This document shows, in pieces, positions 1 through 8,657 of a stretch of DNA of 64,000 bases (its first letter is position 1; the number at the start of each line of letters is the position of its first letter). Below the pieces are notes generated by a model that saw only the letters and a program-made list of their open reading frames with translations, had not been told where the DNA came from and searched no databases. The stretch covers positions 124,001 through 188,000 of the forward strand of contig NZ_FRCZ01000004.1 of the NCBI RefSeq assembly GCF_900143085.1, read 5' to 3'. A program made the position numbers and the translations under genes. The stretch comes from Gracilibacillus kekensis (GTDB lineage Bacteria; Bacillota; Bacilli; Bacillales; Amphibacillaceae).

Positions 1-920
1 AAGTAAAGAAACTGAAGCCGGATGTGGTTACCTTGGATGTTGAAATGCCTCTAATGGACGGCATTTCAACATTGCGAGCCGTTATGCGAGAGATACCTAC
101 ACCAGTTGTAATGTTATCGAGTTTAACAAAATCGGGTGCCGATAAAACAATAGAAGCAATGTCCTACGGTGCAGTTGATTTTATAGCAAAGCCTTCTGGA
201 TCTATTTCCTTAAATATTAAGGATATTGAAGCAAAAATAGTAAAGAAAGTCGAACATGCAACCCAAGCCAATTATCATTTGGTTACAAAGCAAACACAAA
301 AAGTAGATAAAAACACCTATAAGCCAATTATAAGTAATCGCCCAATTGTTGCTATTGGATCATCAACTGGAGGTCCTCGTGCCTTGCAACAAATTATTAC
401 TCAACTTCCTACAAACCTGAAAGCACCTGTTGTGATTGTTCAACACATGCCAAAAGGTTTCACTAAATCATTAGCAGAACGTTTAGACAAACTCTCAAAT
501 GTTTCGGTTAAGGAAGTAGAAGATGGAGATCTGATTGAGCAAAGTAATGTCTATTTAGCACCAGGAGGAAAACAATTTAAAGTGAAAGAAGTCAATCACC
601 AATTTGTTGCAGAAGTTAAACAAGATCTACCAGTGAATGGTCATCAACCTGCAGTTGATGTATTATTTGAATCCATATCAGAATTATCTGATTGTCATCC
701 AATTGCCGTTGTGTTAACAGGAATGGGAAGTGATGGAGCCAAAGGTATTATACAACTGAAAAAAAAGCATCCAAGGACAATTACAATTACACAATCAAAA
801 GATACGTGTGTAGTGTACGGGATGCCGCAGTCAGCTGAAAAAACCGGTTTAGTAGATTACGTGAAGGATTTAGAAAATATAAGTGAAATACTAGTACAAA
901 AAATTCCTAAGAAGAGGTGA
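1..920 (+). CDS. cheB: CheB, chemotaxis glutamate methylesterase (5' truncated by window edge)
   Basis: CheB demethylates (and deamidates) receptor glutamates during adaptation; CheA phosphorylation of its receiver domain activates it. The reading frame is already open at base 3, so about the first 50 residues lie outside the window. The visible receiver part contains LDVEMP with the phosphoacceptor Asp. The C-terminal esterase domain carries the catalytic Ser in SSTGGPRAL, the His in VQHMP and the Asp in TGMGSDG. It is followed 7 bases later by cheA, in the usual late position of the flagella/chemotaxis operon. The 3' end (TGA) is intact. Confidence 0.95.
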   Translation, partial: VKKLKPDVVTLDVEMPLMDGISTLRAVMREIPTPVVMLSSLTKSGADKTIEAMSYGAVDFIAKPSGSISLNIKDIEAKIVKKVEHATQANYHLVTKQTQKVDKNTYKPIISNRPIVAIGSSTGGPRALQQIITQLPTNLKAPVVIVQHMPKGFTKSLAERLDKLSNVSVKEVEDGDLIEQSNVYLAPGGKQFKVKEVNHQFVAEVKQDLPVNGHQPAVDVLFESISELSDCHPIAVVLTGMGSDGAKGIIQLKKKHPRTITITQSKDTCVVYGMPQSAEKTGLVDYVKDLENISEILVQKIPKKR

Positions 921-927
921 AGTAGTC

Positions 928-2961
928 ATGGAAAATAATGAATACCTTGAAGTGTTTATAGAGGAAAGTAAGGAACATATCCAATCATTAAACGATCAAT
1001 TATTAATTTTAGAAAAAGAACCAGAAAATATGGGCACTGTTGGAGAAATATTTCGATCTGCTCATACATTAAAAGGTATGGCAGCTACAATGGGGTATCA
1101 AGATCTAGCAGATTTAACTCATAAAATGGAAAATGTTTTGGATTTAGTTCGAAATGATCAATTAAAAATTACAACAGCTATTATAGATGTCATTTTTCAG
1201 GCAGTTGATCAATTAGAGGGTATGGTTTTAGATATAGTTGACGGTGGTGATGGTTCATCTGATGTGCAAGGTTTGGTCAATAAACTACAGGCAATAGAAT
1301 CGAAAGAGGATCCAGAGTCAATTAATACTCAAGAAGCTCCAACAACAAATGAAAAAACTAGTCCAAGCATTTACGGACACTTCAATCAGTTGGATCAATT
1401 CGAAACGGCTATCTTAGACCAATCACTAGAAAGTAGTCACTACAACTTAGAAATAAAAGTGAAACTTAATGAAAACTGTTTATTAAAAGCAGCTCGAGTT
1501 TATATGGTATTTGAAGTTTTGGAACAGGTCGGGGAAGTAATTAAATCCGATCCGAGCGTACAAGAGTTGGAAGAAGAGAATTTCGAGCTTGAATTTCATG
1601 TGCTTTTAGTAACGAAAGATACTCCAGAAGAAGTAAAAAAGAAAATTTTAAAAGTTTCAGAGATAGAGGAAGTAACAGTTTCTGTTTTTGATCATCATAA
1701 GCAAGAATCTATTTCTAGTACTACTGAAAGCGAAGCTGAAGATGCTGGTATAGAAAATCGTACAGAAAATAAACAACAAACAGATAATAAGAAAAAAACG
1801 ACGAAGGCTGTAACTAGCAAAACAATAAGAGTGAATATTGATAGATTAGATGGTTTGATGAATCTATTTGAAGAATTAGTCATTGATAGAGGTCGATTGG
1901 AACAGATATCATCCAGTTTAAAACATGCGGAACTGCAAGAAACAGTGGAGCGCATGACCCGTATATCAGGAGATTTACAAAATATTATCTTAAATATGCG
2001 TATGGTGCCAATAGAACAAGTGTTTAATCGTTTCCCTAGAATGGTAAGACAATTATCGAAAGATCTTGGAAAGAAAATAAATCTTGAAATTGTTGGCGCA
2101 GAAACAGAATTAGATCGAACAGTTATTGACGAAATAGGGGATCCATTAGTGCATTTAATACGAAATGCGCTAGACCATGGGGTGGAAACACCTGAAAATC
2201 GTAAGGCAAATGGTAAGAACGAAGAAGGTCACTTACTTTTAAAGGCTTATCACAGTGGTAACCACGTATTTATAGAAATATCTGATGATGGAGCAGGCAT
2301 TAATCGTGACAAAGTAGTAAGTAAAGCAATAGCTAATAAAGTTATTACAGATGAAGAAGCAAGTCAACTATCAGATAAGCAAGTTTATCAGTTGATCATG
2401 TCCAGTGGTTTTTCTACTGCAGATGTTATTAGTGACGTTTCTGGTCGTGGTGTAGGATTAGATGTTGTCAAAAATACGATTGAATCGTTAGGTGGATCCA
2501 TAACAATCGAGTCAGAAGAAGGCAAGGGCTCGCTATTTTCGATCCAGTTACCTTTAACACTGTCAATTATTTCTGTGTTATTAGTCGAAGTCGAAAAAGA
2601 AAAGTATGCAGTTCCTTTATCATCGATTATCGAAACAGCAATTATTAATAAGAATGATATATTAAATGCTCATAACAAAAAAGTGATTGATTTTAGAGGT
2701 AAGGTGGTACCACTAATAGACCTAAAAAACGTTTTTGAGGTTCCGACAGAGGAAGAAGACGATGAGCTTTATTCTGTAGTAATCATTCGTAAAGGTGACA
2801 AAATGGCAGGCTTGGTAGTTGACACATTTATCGGTCAACAAGAAATCGTTTTAAAATCACTTGGCGATTATTTAGGTAATGTGTTTGCGATTTCTGGTGC
2901 TACGATTTTAGGTGACGGACAAGTTGCTTTAATTGTTGATACCAATACATTAATTAATTAG
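928..2961 (+). CDS. cheA: CheA, chemotaxis histidine kinase
   Basis: CheA autophosphorylates in response to chemoreceptors and passes phosphate to CheY and CheB. The 677-residue protein has all expected parts in order: an HPt (P1) domain with phospho-His46 in SAHTLKGM, a P2-like response-regulator docking region around residues 150-260, a dimerisation helix pair near 300-350, an HATPase domain with N box (HLIRNALDHG), G1 (DDGAGI), F (GFSTAD) and G2 (GRGVGLDVV), and a C-terminal CheW-like P5 domain. The region between P2 and P3 is rich in E, T and K and looks like a flexible linker. The ATG follows an AGAGGTGA-type ribosome site. Confidence 0.97.
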   Translation: MENNEYLEVFIEESKEHIQSLNDQLLILEKEPENMGTVGEIFRSAHTLKGMAATMGYQDLADLTHKMENVLDLVRNDQLKITTAIIDVIFQAVDQLEGMVLDIVDGGDGSSDVQGLVNKLQAIESKEDPESINTQEAPTTNEKTSPSIYGHFNQLDQFETAILDQSLESSHYNLEIKVKLNENCLLKAARVYMVFEVLEQVGEVIKSDPSVQELEEENFELEFHVLLVTKDTPEEVKKKILKVSEIEEVTVSVFDHHKQESISSTTESEAEDAGIENRTENKQQTDNKKKTTKAVTSKTIRVNIDRLDGLMNLFEELVIDRGRLEQISSSLKHAELQETVERMTRISGDLQNIILNMRMVPIEQVFNRFPRMVRQLSKDLGKKINLEIVGAETELDRTVIDEIGDPLVHLIRNALDHGVETPENRKANGKNEEGHLLLKAYHSGNHVFIEISDDGAGINRDKVVSKAIANKVITDEEASQLSDKQVYQLIMSSGFSTADVISDVSGRGVGLDVVKNTIESLGGSITIESEEGKGSLFSIQLPLTLSIISVLLVEVEKEKYAVPLSSIIETAIINKNDILNAHNKKVIDFRGKVVPLIDLKNVFEVPTEEEDDELYSVVIIRKGDKMAGLVVDTFIGQQEIVLKSLGDYLGNVFAISGATILGDGQVALIVDTNTLIN

Positions 2962-2971
2962 GAGGGTTAGT

Positions 2972-3436
2972 ATGGAAGAAGTAAGTAATTATAAATCTAT
3001 TGTAATTGAATTGGATAAAGAAGAATATGCAATTCCGGTAGAAGTGGTAGGAGCAATTGAACGAATGCAGCATATAACAAGAGTTCCAAAAACGGCTTCT
3101 TTCGTTAAAGGTGTGATTAATCTTCGAGGCGTGGTAACACCAATTATTGATTTAAGAGAACGTTTCGGAATGTCAAGTATTGAATCAACAGATAGTACTA
3201 GAATTATTATTGTTCAAATGGAAAACTTTTCTGTAGGCTTTATTGTGGATGCCGCTTATGATGTGTTGGATATTCCAGAAGAATCCATTGAGCCGGCACC
3301 AAAAGTGATTGGAACAGTTGATGCAGACTATATTGAAGGTGTGGCGAAAGTTGGCAAACGATTAATCATGTTATTGCAATTAGATAGAGTGCTATCCCAA
3401 GAATCTTTTGTTAATGCTAAAGGACTAGAAGGTTAA
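2972..3436 (+). CDS. cheW: CheW, chemotaxis coupling protein
   Basis: CheW links receptors to CheA in the signalling array. The 154 residues form a single CheW domain; the segment GVINLRGVVTPIIDLR is the family hallmark and matches the P5 domain at the end of CheA. It starts with ATG after AGGAGGG, 10 bases beyond the cheA stop, and is followed after 3 bases by cheC, so the genes are co-transcribed. The length is normal for the family. Confidence 0.96.
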   Translation: MEEVSNYKSIVIELDKEEYAIPVEVVGAIERMQHITRVPKTASFVKGVINLRGVVTPIIDLRERFGMSSIESTDSTRIIIVQMENFSVGFIVDAAYDVLDIPEESIEPAPKVIGTVDADYIEGVAKVGKRLIMLLQLDRVLSQESFVNAKGLEG

Positions 3437-3439
3437 ACA

Positions 3440-4063
3440 ATGGTAAATATGGATAATCTATCTCAACAGCATTTAGATGTATTAAAAGAAGTTGGAAATA
3501 TAGGTGCTGGGAATGCGGCAACTGCTTTATCAAGTTTATTAAATAAAAAAATTGATATGTCTATTCCTTCAATTAAAATCGTGGATTTTAATGAACTGAT
3601 GGAATATGTTGGTGGTCCTGAGCAGGTAATTGTCAGTGTGTTTTTACGAATCCAAGGGGAAGCACCGGGTAGTATGTTCTTTGTATTATCCCCAGAAGAA
3701 TCTCATTCATTAGTAGAACAATTAATCGGAACACCTGCAGACAATCTTGAGGATAACGAATTAGCAATTTCGGCTATATCAGAAATAGGTAATATTTTAT
3801 CTGGATCGTATCTATCTGCTTTATCTGATTTTACTTCGATTAATTTGCAGCCAACTGTACCAAACTTAACAATAGATATGGCGGCCGCAATTTTAATGCA
3901 AGGTCTTATTGAGATTTCACAAGAAAGTGATTATGCCATTATTATTGATACAATGATAGAAGAGGAAGATCAGTCAAACGAGTCGGTGAAAGGTCATTTT
4001 TTCTTATTACCAGACCCCGACTCTTTCGATAAAATTTTTAAAGCACTAGGGGTCGAAGATTAA
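3440..4063 (+). CDS. cheC: CheC, CheY-P phosphatase
   Basis: CheC removes phosphate from CheY-P and binds CheD, giving the third adaptation system of Bacillus-type chemotaxis. Both ExxN phosphatase motifs are visible, EVGNIGAGNA near residue 17 and EIGNILSG near residue 115, in the duplicated CheC fold. The length of 207 residues is typical. The start is uncertain: the ATG at 3440 has only a weak GAAGG upstream, and an in-frame ATG follows 9 bases later. The stop codon overlaps the cheD start as TAATG, pointing to translational coupling of the CheC/CheD pair. Confidence 0.95.
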   Translation: MVNMDNLSQQHLDVLKEVGNIGAGNAATALSSLLNKKIDMSIPSIKIVDFNELMEYVGGPEQVIVSVFLRIQGEAPGSMFFVLSPEESHSLVEQLIGTPADNLEDNELAISAISEIGNILSGSYLSALSDFTSINLQPTVPNLTIDMAAAILMQGLIEISQESDYAIIIDTMIEEEDQSNESVKGHFFLLPDPDSFDKIFKALGVED

Positions 4064-4554
4064 TGACAATCACAACAACCGTTGTAAAAGTTGGAATTGC
4101 AGATTTAAAAGTAACTAAAATTCCAAATACATTAAAGACATCTGGCTTAGGTTCATGTGTAGGGGTGGTCATTTTTGATCATAAAGTGGCTGGACTGGCG
4201 CATGTAATGTTACCTGATTCAACCGCATCGAAGAAGGGTATACAGAATGAAATGAAATATGCGGACACAGCGATTGATATACTAATAGAATTACTAATAA
4301 ATGAAGGTGCTAGAAGAAACAGATTAAAAGCTAAAATAGCTGGTGGGGCCCATATGTTTTCTTTTCAATCGGATAACAATATGTTGAAAATCGGAGATCG
4401 TAATGTGGAGGCAGTAAAAACAAAATTGGCTAAAAATAGAATAGCTGTAATCTCTGAGGATGTCGGAGGCAACAAAGGTAGAACGATTGTTTTTGATATT
4501 GAAAAAGGTATGTTAGAAGTAAGAACAGTCAATAGCGGTGTTAGTGAGATATAA
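4063..4554 (+). CDS. cheD: CheD, receptor glutamine deamidase
   Basis: CheD deamidates chemoreceptor glutamines and stimulates CheC; CheY-P levels set the balance between the two activities. Catalytic Cys32 lies in GLGSCVGV and His47 in LAHVMLP, as expected for the Cys-His-Thr triad. The later GGAHMF and GGNKGR motifs are also typical of the family. At 163 residues the length is standard. It overlaps cheC by one base and precedes sigD by 31 bases. Confidence 0.95.
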   Translation: MTITTTVVKVGIADLKVTKIPNTLKTSGLGSCVGVVIFDHKVAGLAHVMLPDSTASKKGIQNEMKYADTAIDILIELLINEGARRNRLKAKIAGGAHMFSFQSDNNMLKIGDRNVEAVKTKLAKNRIAVISEDVGGNKGRTIVFDIEKGMLEVRTVNSGVSEI

Positions 4555-4585
4555 TGTTAAAGAAATTTTGAACTGAGGTGATTCG

Positions 4586-5368
4586 ATGGTCAAGGATACA
4601 ACAATAGAAGATAATTTGTGGAGAAAATGGTTAAACAACAAAAGTGAGGACAACACAAACGAATTAATTGAAAATTATATGTATCTAGTAAATTATCATG
4701 TCCAACGAATTGCTATCAACTTACCTAAAAGTGTAAATAAGGACGATATAAAAAGCCTGGGTTTATTTGGTTTGTACGATGCGATCTTAAAATTTGACCC
4801 GAGTCGAGATCTGAAATTTGATACCTATGCTTCATTCCGTATAAAAGGTGCAATAATCGATGGCTTGCGCAAAGAGGATTGGTTACCAAGAACAACTAGA
4901 GATAAGGTTAAAAGAATAGATCAGACCATTGGAATTTTAGAGCAATCATTGCAAAGAGAAGTAACTGCACAGGATATTGCGGCATATTTAAATCTGAAAC
5001 CTGGAGAGGTTGAAGAGGTATTGAAAGATAGTTTCTTTGCTAATCTTTTATCAATGGAAGAAAAAAGTAAGCATAATACAGATGATACTAAAGAAGGAAT
5101 AGGCTATTTGATTCCTGATGAACGGGAGCCTTTACCAGAAAATAATATTGTCCAGCAAGAAAATTATCGCGAATTAGCACAATGTATTAAAAAGTTAAAT
5201 GAAAATGAACAAATGGTATTAAGCTTATTTTACGAGAAAGAATTAACTTTTACAGAGGCAGGAAAAATATTAGGCTTAACGACTTCAAGAATTTCACAGA
5301 TTCATAAACAGGCCATAATGAAAGTTCGTCAGTTATATCAAAATTATAATAGTATAGGCGGGGCTTGA
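4586..5368 (+). CDS. sigD: SigD, flagellar sigma factor (sigma-28/FliA type)
   Basis: SigD directs RNA polymerase to late flagellar, motility and autolysin promoters. The 260-residue protein has region 2 (DIKSLGLFGLYDAI, then FDTYASFRIKGAI), the sigma-28-specific GLRKEDWLPRTTR segment, region 3, and a region 4 helix-turn-helix near the C terminus (LTFTEAGKILGLTTSRISQI). The ATG is preceded by GAGGTGATTCG. It is the penultimate group of the che operon, and late position in this long operon is known in B. subtilis to limit SigD output. Confidence 0.96.
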   Translation: MVKDTTIEDNLWRKWLNNKSEDNTNELIENYMYLVNYHVQRIAINLPKSVNKDDIKSLGLFGLYDAILKFDPSRDLKFDTYASFRIKGAIIDGLRKEDWLPRTTRDKVKRIDQTIGILEQSLQREVTAQDIAAYLNLKPGEVEEVLKDSFFANLLSMEEKSKHNTDDTKEGIGYLIPDEREPLPENNIVQQENYRELAQCIKKLNENEQMVLSLFYEKELTFTEAGKILGLTTSRISQIHKQAIMKVRQLYQNYNSIGGA

Positions 5369-5370
5369 CC

Positions 5371-6747
5371 ATGAGTGAAATAAAAGAATTAAAGGAAAAA
5401 ATTGATATTAAAATATCACAAGATCGATTGACAGCAACTATAATAATTAAAGATATTGATCAATTGGAAGAATTAACAGAGGAAGAAGTAGAGAAAATAC
5501 TGGTTGAATATAAGATAACTTATGGCATTCTACCTTGGAATCAAATGGAGTGGAAACAAAAATTACAAGATGAATATGAATTCATAATTGCTGAAGGTTT
5601 AAAACCTAAGAACGGTAAAAATGGTCGATTAATTGTGAAACAATCTACCGAAAATGCAGTTAGTGAAGATGAAAAAACAAATTTTCGAGATGTTGGTAAA
5701 ATTCCGATGGTCGATGAAAATGATGTGTTAGCGCAACTAATACCACCAACAGACGGTGAACCTGGAATAGATGTGTTAAATCAACCATTAAAACAAAAAA
5801 GAGGCAAAGCATTTAAATGTAGAGCAGGTGAAAATGTCACTTTCAATGAAGATGATTTAACCTTTTTTGCTACTTTATCTGGACAATTATCTGTAGGTGA
5901 TCAAAGTATCAATGTATACCCACTTTATGAAGTAAGGAGCGACTTATCACTTGAAACCGGTAACATTGAATTTAATGGATCTGTTACAATTCGAGGTAAT
6001 ATACCAACTGGCTATCGAGTAAAAGCAAAAGGGGACGTGGCGGTATATGGTATTGTGGAAGCATCCTTTATTGAAGCAGGGGGTAACGTTTTAATAAGAG
6101 AAGGAATTGCCGGTATGGAAAAAGCTGTTGTTACTGCTGGTGAAGATATAGAGGTAGGATATATCAATCAAGCCGAAGTATATGCAGGAAATAATCTGAA
6201 AGTTAGAAAATCCATTATGCATTCCACATGTGTAGCTCAGGGTGATATACTTTGTCCAAATGGAAGCATTATAGGAGGTAATTGTTCGGCAGGTAAGATT
6301 ATAGAAGTAAAAACGATAGGAAATGTGGCTAATTCAAAAACTGAATTAGCTTTTGGTGTAAGTAAAAAAGTTGTTGATCGTGTAACGTATCTACAAAACA
6401 CTAATAAGGAATTAAAAGATAATAAAAGAAAATTAAAAATGCTCGGTGACCAGCTCCAGCAAAAAAAAGATGCGGTTGGTGAGTTATTGACTAAAGAACG
6501 TATTATGTTGCTGAAACAACGTAATATGTATGAAAAAACAATTGAGCAATTACAAGCGGTTGAAGAAGAATTAAAAGAACTTCAATATGAAATTGGTAAT
6601 TTTCAAGATATGAAATTAATTGTAAAAAATATAGCCTATGAAAATGTCGAATTAATTTTTGGTAAATATAAACGTGTCTTGCATCAAGAACATAAATACT
6701 TTCAAGCATATTTAGAGGAGAAAGAAGTTACGATTACATCCTTATAA
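5371..6747 (+). CDS. FapA/DUF342 family protein
   Basis: This 458-residue protein belongs to the DUF342 family, often called flagellar assembly protein A, whose biochemical role is not established. The middle (about residues 180-320) is glycine-rich and repetitive (GSVTIRGNIPTGYRVKAKGD, AGGNVLIREGIAG), as in a right-handed beta-helix similar to bactofilins and polymer-forming proteins. Residues 340-430 form a Lys/Glu/Gln-rich coiled coil. I chose ATG 5371, which has AGGCGGGG upstream, over the in-frame TTG 5365. It follows sigD almost without a gap, which suggests a motility or envelope role; B. subtilis lacks a gene at this position. Confidence 0.8.
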   Translation: MSEIKELKEKIDIKISQDRLTATIIIKDIDQLEELTEEEVEKILVEYKITYGILPWNQMEWKQKLQDEYEFIIAEGLKPKNGKNGRLIVKQSTENAVSEDEKTNFRDVGKIPMVDENDVLAQLIPPTDGEPGIDVLNQPLKQKRGKAFKCRAGENVTFNEDDLTFFATLSGQLSVGDQSINVYPLYEVRSDLSLETGNIEFNGSVTIRGNIPTGYRVKAKGDVAVYGIVEASFIEAGGNVLIREGIAGMEKAVVTAGEDIEVGYINQAEVYAGNNLKVRKSIMHSTCVAQGDILCPNGSIIGGNCSAGKIIEVKTIGNVANSKTELAFGVSKKVVDRVTYLQNTNKELKDNKRKLKMLGDQLQQKKDAVGELLTKERIMLLKQRNMYEKTIEQLQAVEEELKELQYEIGNFQDMKLIVKNIAYENVELIFGKYKRVLHQEHKYFQAYLEEKEVTITSL

Positions 6748-6871
6748 GAAAACTGTCATTGAGATACGTTTCGCTAACAGTCAAGTGAAATTTTAACTTT
6801 CATTGACTTAAGTCTCGTTTTATAATAAGTGTAGTATTAAATTTCTTTCACTACATGCGGGAGGTCATCCT

Positions 6872-7177
6872 ATGAGTTGGAAAGCTGTTGAAATGCAGGT
6901 GGCGTTACCACGAACTCAAGATGCCGGAAAAATACAAGACCAGATGCAGCAACAAGGCCGAATAGACCAGAATCAGTTGGCACAAAAACTGGCAAACGAT
7001 GAACTTAGAAAAAGAAAACAGGTTTTAGAACAAGAAGCAAGTGAAAAGTTAAAAAATGATAAAAAGAGAAGCGGAGCAAATGATCCAGAAACAAATCATT
7101 CTATGGAAAAAACAGATCAGCAACATCCACAATATAAACATCCTTATCTAGGAAATCGAGTAGACTTCAGCGGATAA
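6872..7177 (+). CDS. Small hydrophilic hypothetical protein between DUF342 gene and swrB-like gene
   Basis: I do not recognise a characterised family. The 101-residue product starts MSWKAVEMQVALPRTQDAGK, then has a charged, Gln/Lys/Glu-rich region that should be helical or coiled (about residues 30-65), and a polar C-terminal tail. There is no signal peptide or membrane segment. The ATG has a good GGGAGG ribosome site 9 bases upstream, and the gene is 10 bases before the SwrB-like gene, so it is probably real and part of the motility group. Confidence 0.75.
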   Translation: MSWKAVEMQVALPRTQDAGKIQDQMQQQGRIDQNQLAQKLANDELRKRKQVLEQEASEKLKNDKKRSGANDPETNHSMEKTDQQHPQYKHPYLGNRVDFSG

Positions 7178-7193
7178 GAAGAGAAGGTTGATT

Positions 7194-7673
7194 ATGCTAT
7201 ATTTATTATTACTTATTAGTTTTATAATTCATGTCATCACATTTATTATCATTAAGCAACTAAAAATGAAACAAGATAACTTAGAGACAATTGAAGACAA
7301 CGTCAGTCAGCAAGTAAAAAATATGGAAGACACGCTTGCCATTTATTTAGTCGAACTAAAAGAAGAGAACGAGCATTTTATGAAACAGATTGAACGGGTG
7401 GATCTATCTGCTCAAGCAACAGAATCAAAAAAACAAATGAATGAAGATACGCCAATTGAATCTAAGACATTTGATAAAGAGTCTACTCAGCAAACAAAAG
7501 AGTATCAGCCTATTTCGCCGGTTGAGAACGTAGAGGATGTAGTGGAAAACTCCACAACAGCATCTATTCTCCATTTAAATGCTGAGGGCTTTACTGTTGA
7601 AGAAATTGCAAAAAAGTTAAATAAAGGAAAGACAGAAGTTGAACTATTATTGAAATTCCAACAAAAAAAATGA
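7194..7673 (+). CDS. SwrB-like (YlxL) membrane-anchored motility protein
   Basis: SwrB in B. subtilis sits after sigD and promotes flagellar assembly and SigD-dependent motility. The present 159-residue product has the same design and position: one N-terminal hydrophobic anchor (about residues 1-22, LYLLLLISFIIHVITFIIIK), a charged linker, and a C-terminal helix-turn-helix-like stretch (GFTVEEIAKKLNKGKTEVELLLK) typical of DUF6115/SwrB relatives. Sequence similarity to SwrB itself cannot be scored here. ATG 7194 with GAGAAGG upstream is preferred over the TTG two codons earlier. Confidence 0.7.
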   Translation: MLYLLLLISFIIHVITFIIIKQLKMKQDNLETIEDNVSQQVKNMEDTLAIYLVELKEENEHFMKQIERVDLSAQATESKKQMNEDTPIESKTFDKESTQQTKEYQPISPVENVEDVVENSTTASILHLNAEGFTVEEIAKKLNKGKTEVELLLKFQQKK

Positions 7674-7681
7674 TTTAATGC

Positions 7682-7710
7682 TTGATTGCACATTTTTGTT
7701 ATGGTATATT
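7682..7710 (+). promoter_or_regulatory. Candidate sigma-A promoter of rpsB
   Basis: TTGATT at 7682-7687 and TATATT at 7705-7710 are separated by exactly 17 bases. The predicted transcript starts near 7717, giving an rpsB leader of about 110 bases, and the motility operon ends just upstream. Confidence 0.6.
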
Positions 7711-7732
7711 TGTTTTTGGTGTTAAATACACA

Positions 7733-7792
7733 CGTTTGTGGAAAGTGCGAGTGGTGCTAGTTCATTAGTCCTTGTGCTACATGAAACAAACG
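7733..7792 (+). promoter_or_regulatory. Structured rpsB leader, possible S2 autoregulatory element
   Basis: CGTTTGT at 7733-7739 is exactly complementary to ACAAACG at 7786-7792, closing a 60-base domain. Inside it TTCATTAG (7761-7768) can pair with CTACATGAA (7777-7785) with one bulged base, leaving loop TCCTTGTG. The structure ends just before a first GGAGG; the AGGAGG used by rpsB is at about 7816. Position and structure suggest a ribosomal-protein leader; I cannot assign it to a known family. Confidence 0.45.
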
Positions 7793-7828
7793 GAGGAATA
7801 AAAAACCAATTTATTAGGAGGAAACATC

Positions 7829-8578
7829 ATGGCAGTTATTTCAATGAAACAACTACTTGAAGCTGGTGTTCATTTTGGACATCAAACACGCCGTTGGAAT
7901 CCAAAGATGAAGAAATATATCTTCACGGAGCGTAACGGTATTTACATTATTGACTTGCAAAAAACAGTTAAAAAGGTAGAAGAGGCGTATAATTTTGTGA
8001 AAGAAATCGCAGAAAATGACGGAACTGTTTTATTTGTCGGTACGAAAAAACAAGCACAAGAATCAGTGAAAGACGAAGCAATTCGTTCTGGAATGTATTT
8101 TGTGAATCAACGTTGGTTAGGTGGAACATTAACTAACTTTGAAACTATTCGTAAACGTATTAATCGTTTAAAACATATCGAAAAAATGGAAGAAGACGGA
8201 ACTTTTGAAGTTTTACCTAAAAAAGAAGTAGTAGGTCTTCTTAAAGAAAAAGAGCGTCTAGTTAAATTCTTAGGCGGTATTAAAGAAATGAATAAAATTC
8301 CTGATGCTTTATTCATTATTGATCCACGAAAAGAACGTATTGCTGTTGCAGAAGCACATAAATTAAATATCCCGATCGTAGGTATTGTAGATACTAATTG
8401 TGATCCAGATGAAATTGATTATGTAATTCCAGCAAATGATGATGCAATTCGTGCTGTGAAACTTCTTACTGGTAAAATGGCGGATGCGATTTTAGAAGCG
8501 AAGCAAGGAGAAGTAACAGAAGAAGCTCCTGAACAAGCAGAAGCTACAGAGGAAAAAACGGAGTCTGTAGAAGAGTAA
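7829..8578 (+). CDS. rpsB: 30S ribosomal protein S2
   Basis: S2 is a late-assembling small-subunit protein needed for ribosomal protein S1 or mRNA interaction, depending on species. The 249 residues begin [20 protein letters not shown], the family signature, and contain RWLGGTLTN and the [12 protein letters not shown] segment. The acidic tail after residue 225, rich in Glu, Ala and Thr, is a usual Bacillaceae extension. The ATG is preceded by TAGGAGGAAACATC. It starts the rpsB-tsf transcription unit, with a strong hairpin terminator between it and tsf. Confidence 0.98.
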   Translation: MAVISMKQLLEAGVHFGHQTRRWNPKMKKYIFTERNGIYIIDLQKTVKKVEEAYNFVKEIAENDGTVLFVGTKKQAQESVKDEAIRSGMYFVNQRWLGGTLTNFETIRKRINRLKHIEKMEEDGTFEVLPKKEVVGLLKEKERLVKFLGGIKEMNKIPDALFIIDPRKERIAVAEAHKLNIPIVGIVDTNCDPDEIDYVIPANDDAIRAVKLLTGKMADAILEAKQGEVTEEAPEQAEATEEKTESVEE

Positions 8579-8589
8579 ACAAAGGTTTT

Positions 8590-8624
8590 GGTGATAAGAG
8601 GGAGACCTTTTATCACCTTTTTTT
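8590..8624 (+). terminator. Rho-independent terminator/attenuator between rpsB and tsf
   Basis: A 12-bp stem (8590-8601 with 8606-8617, one G-U pair) and GAGA tetraloop are followed by seven T residues. Since tsf has no obvious promoter of its own, it probably lowers tsf transcription relative to rpsB rather than ending the unit fully. Confidence 0.8.
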
Positions 8625-8657
8625 CAGCAATACATGATATCTAAGGAGGAATCTTTA

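Noticed and set aside
6803-6826. TTGACT and TATAAT before the small motility gene as a sigma-A promoter
   Set aside because: The hexamers are separated by only 12 bases, too close for sigma-A.
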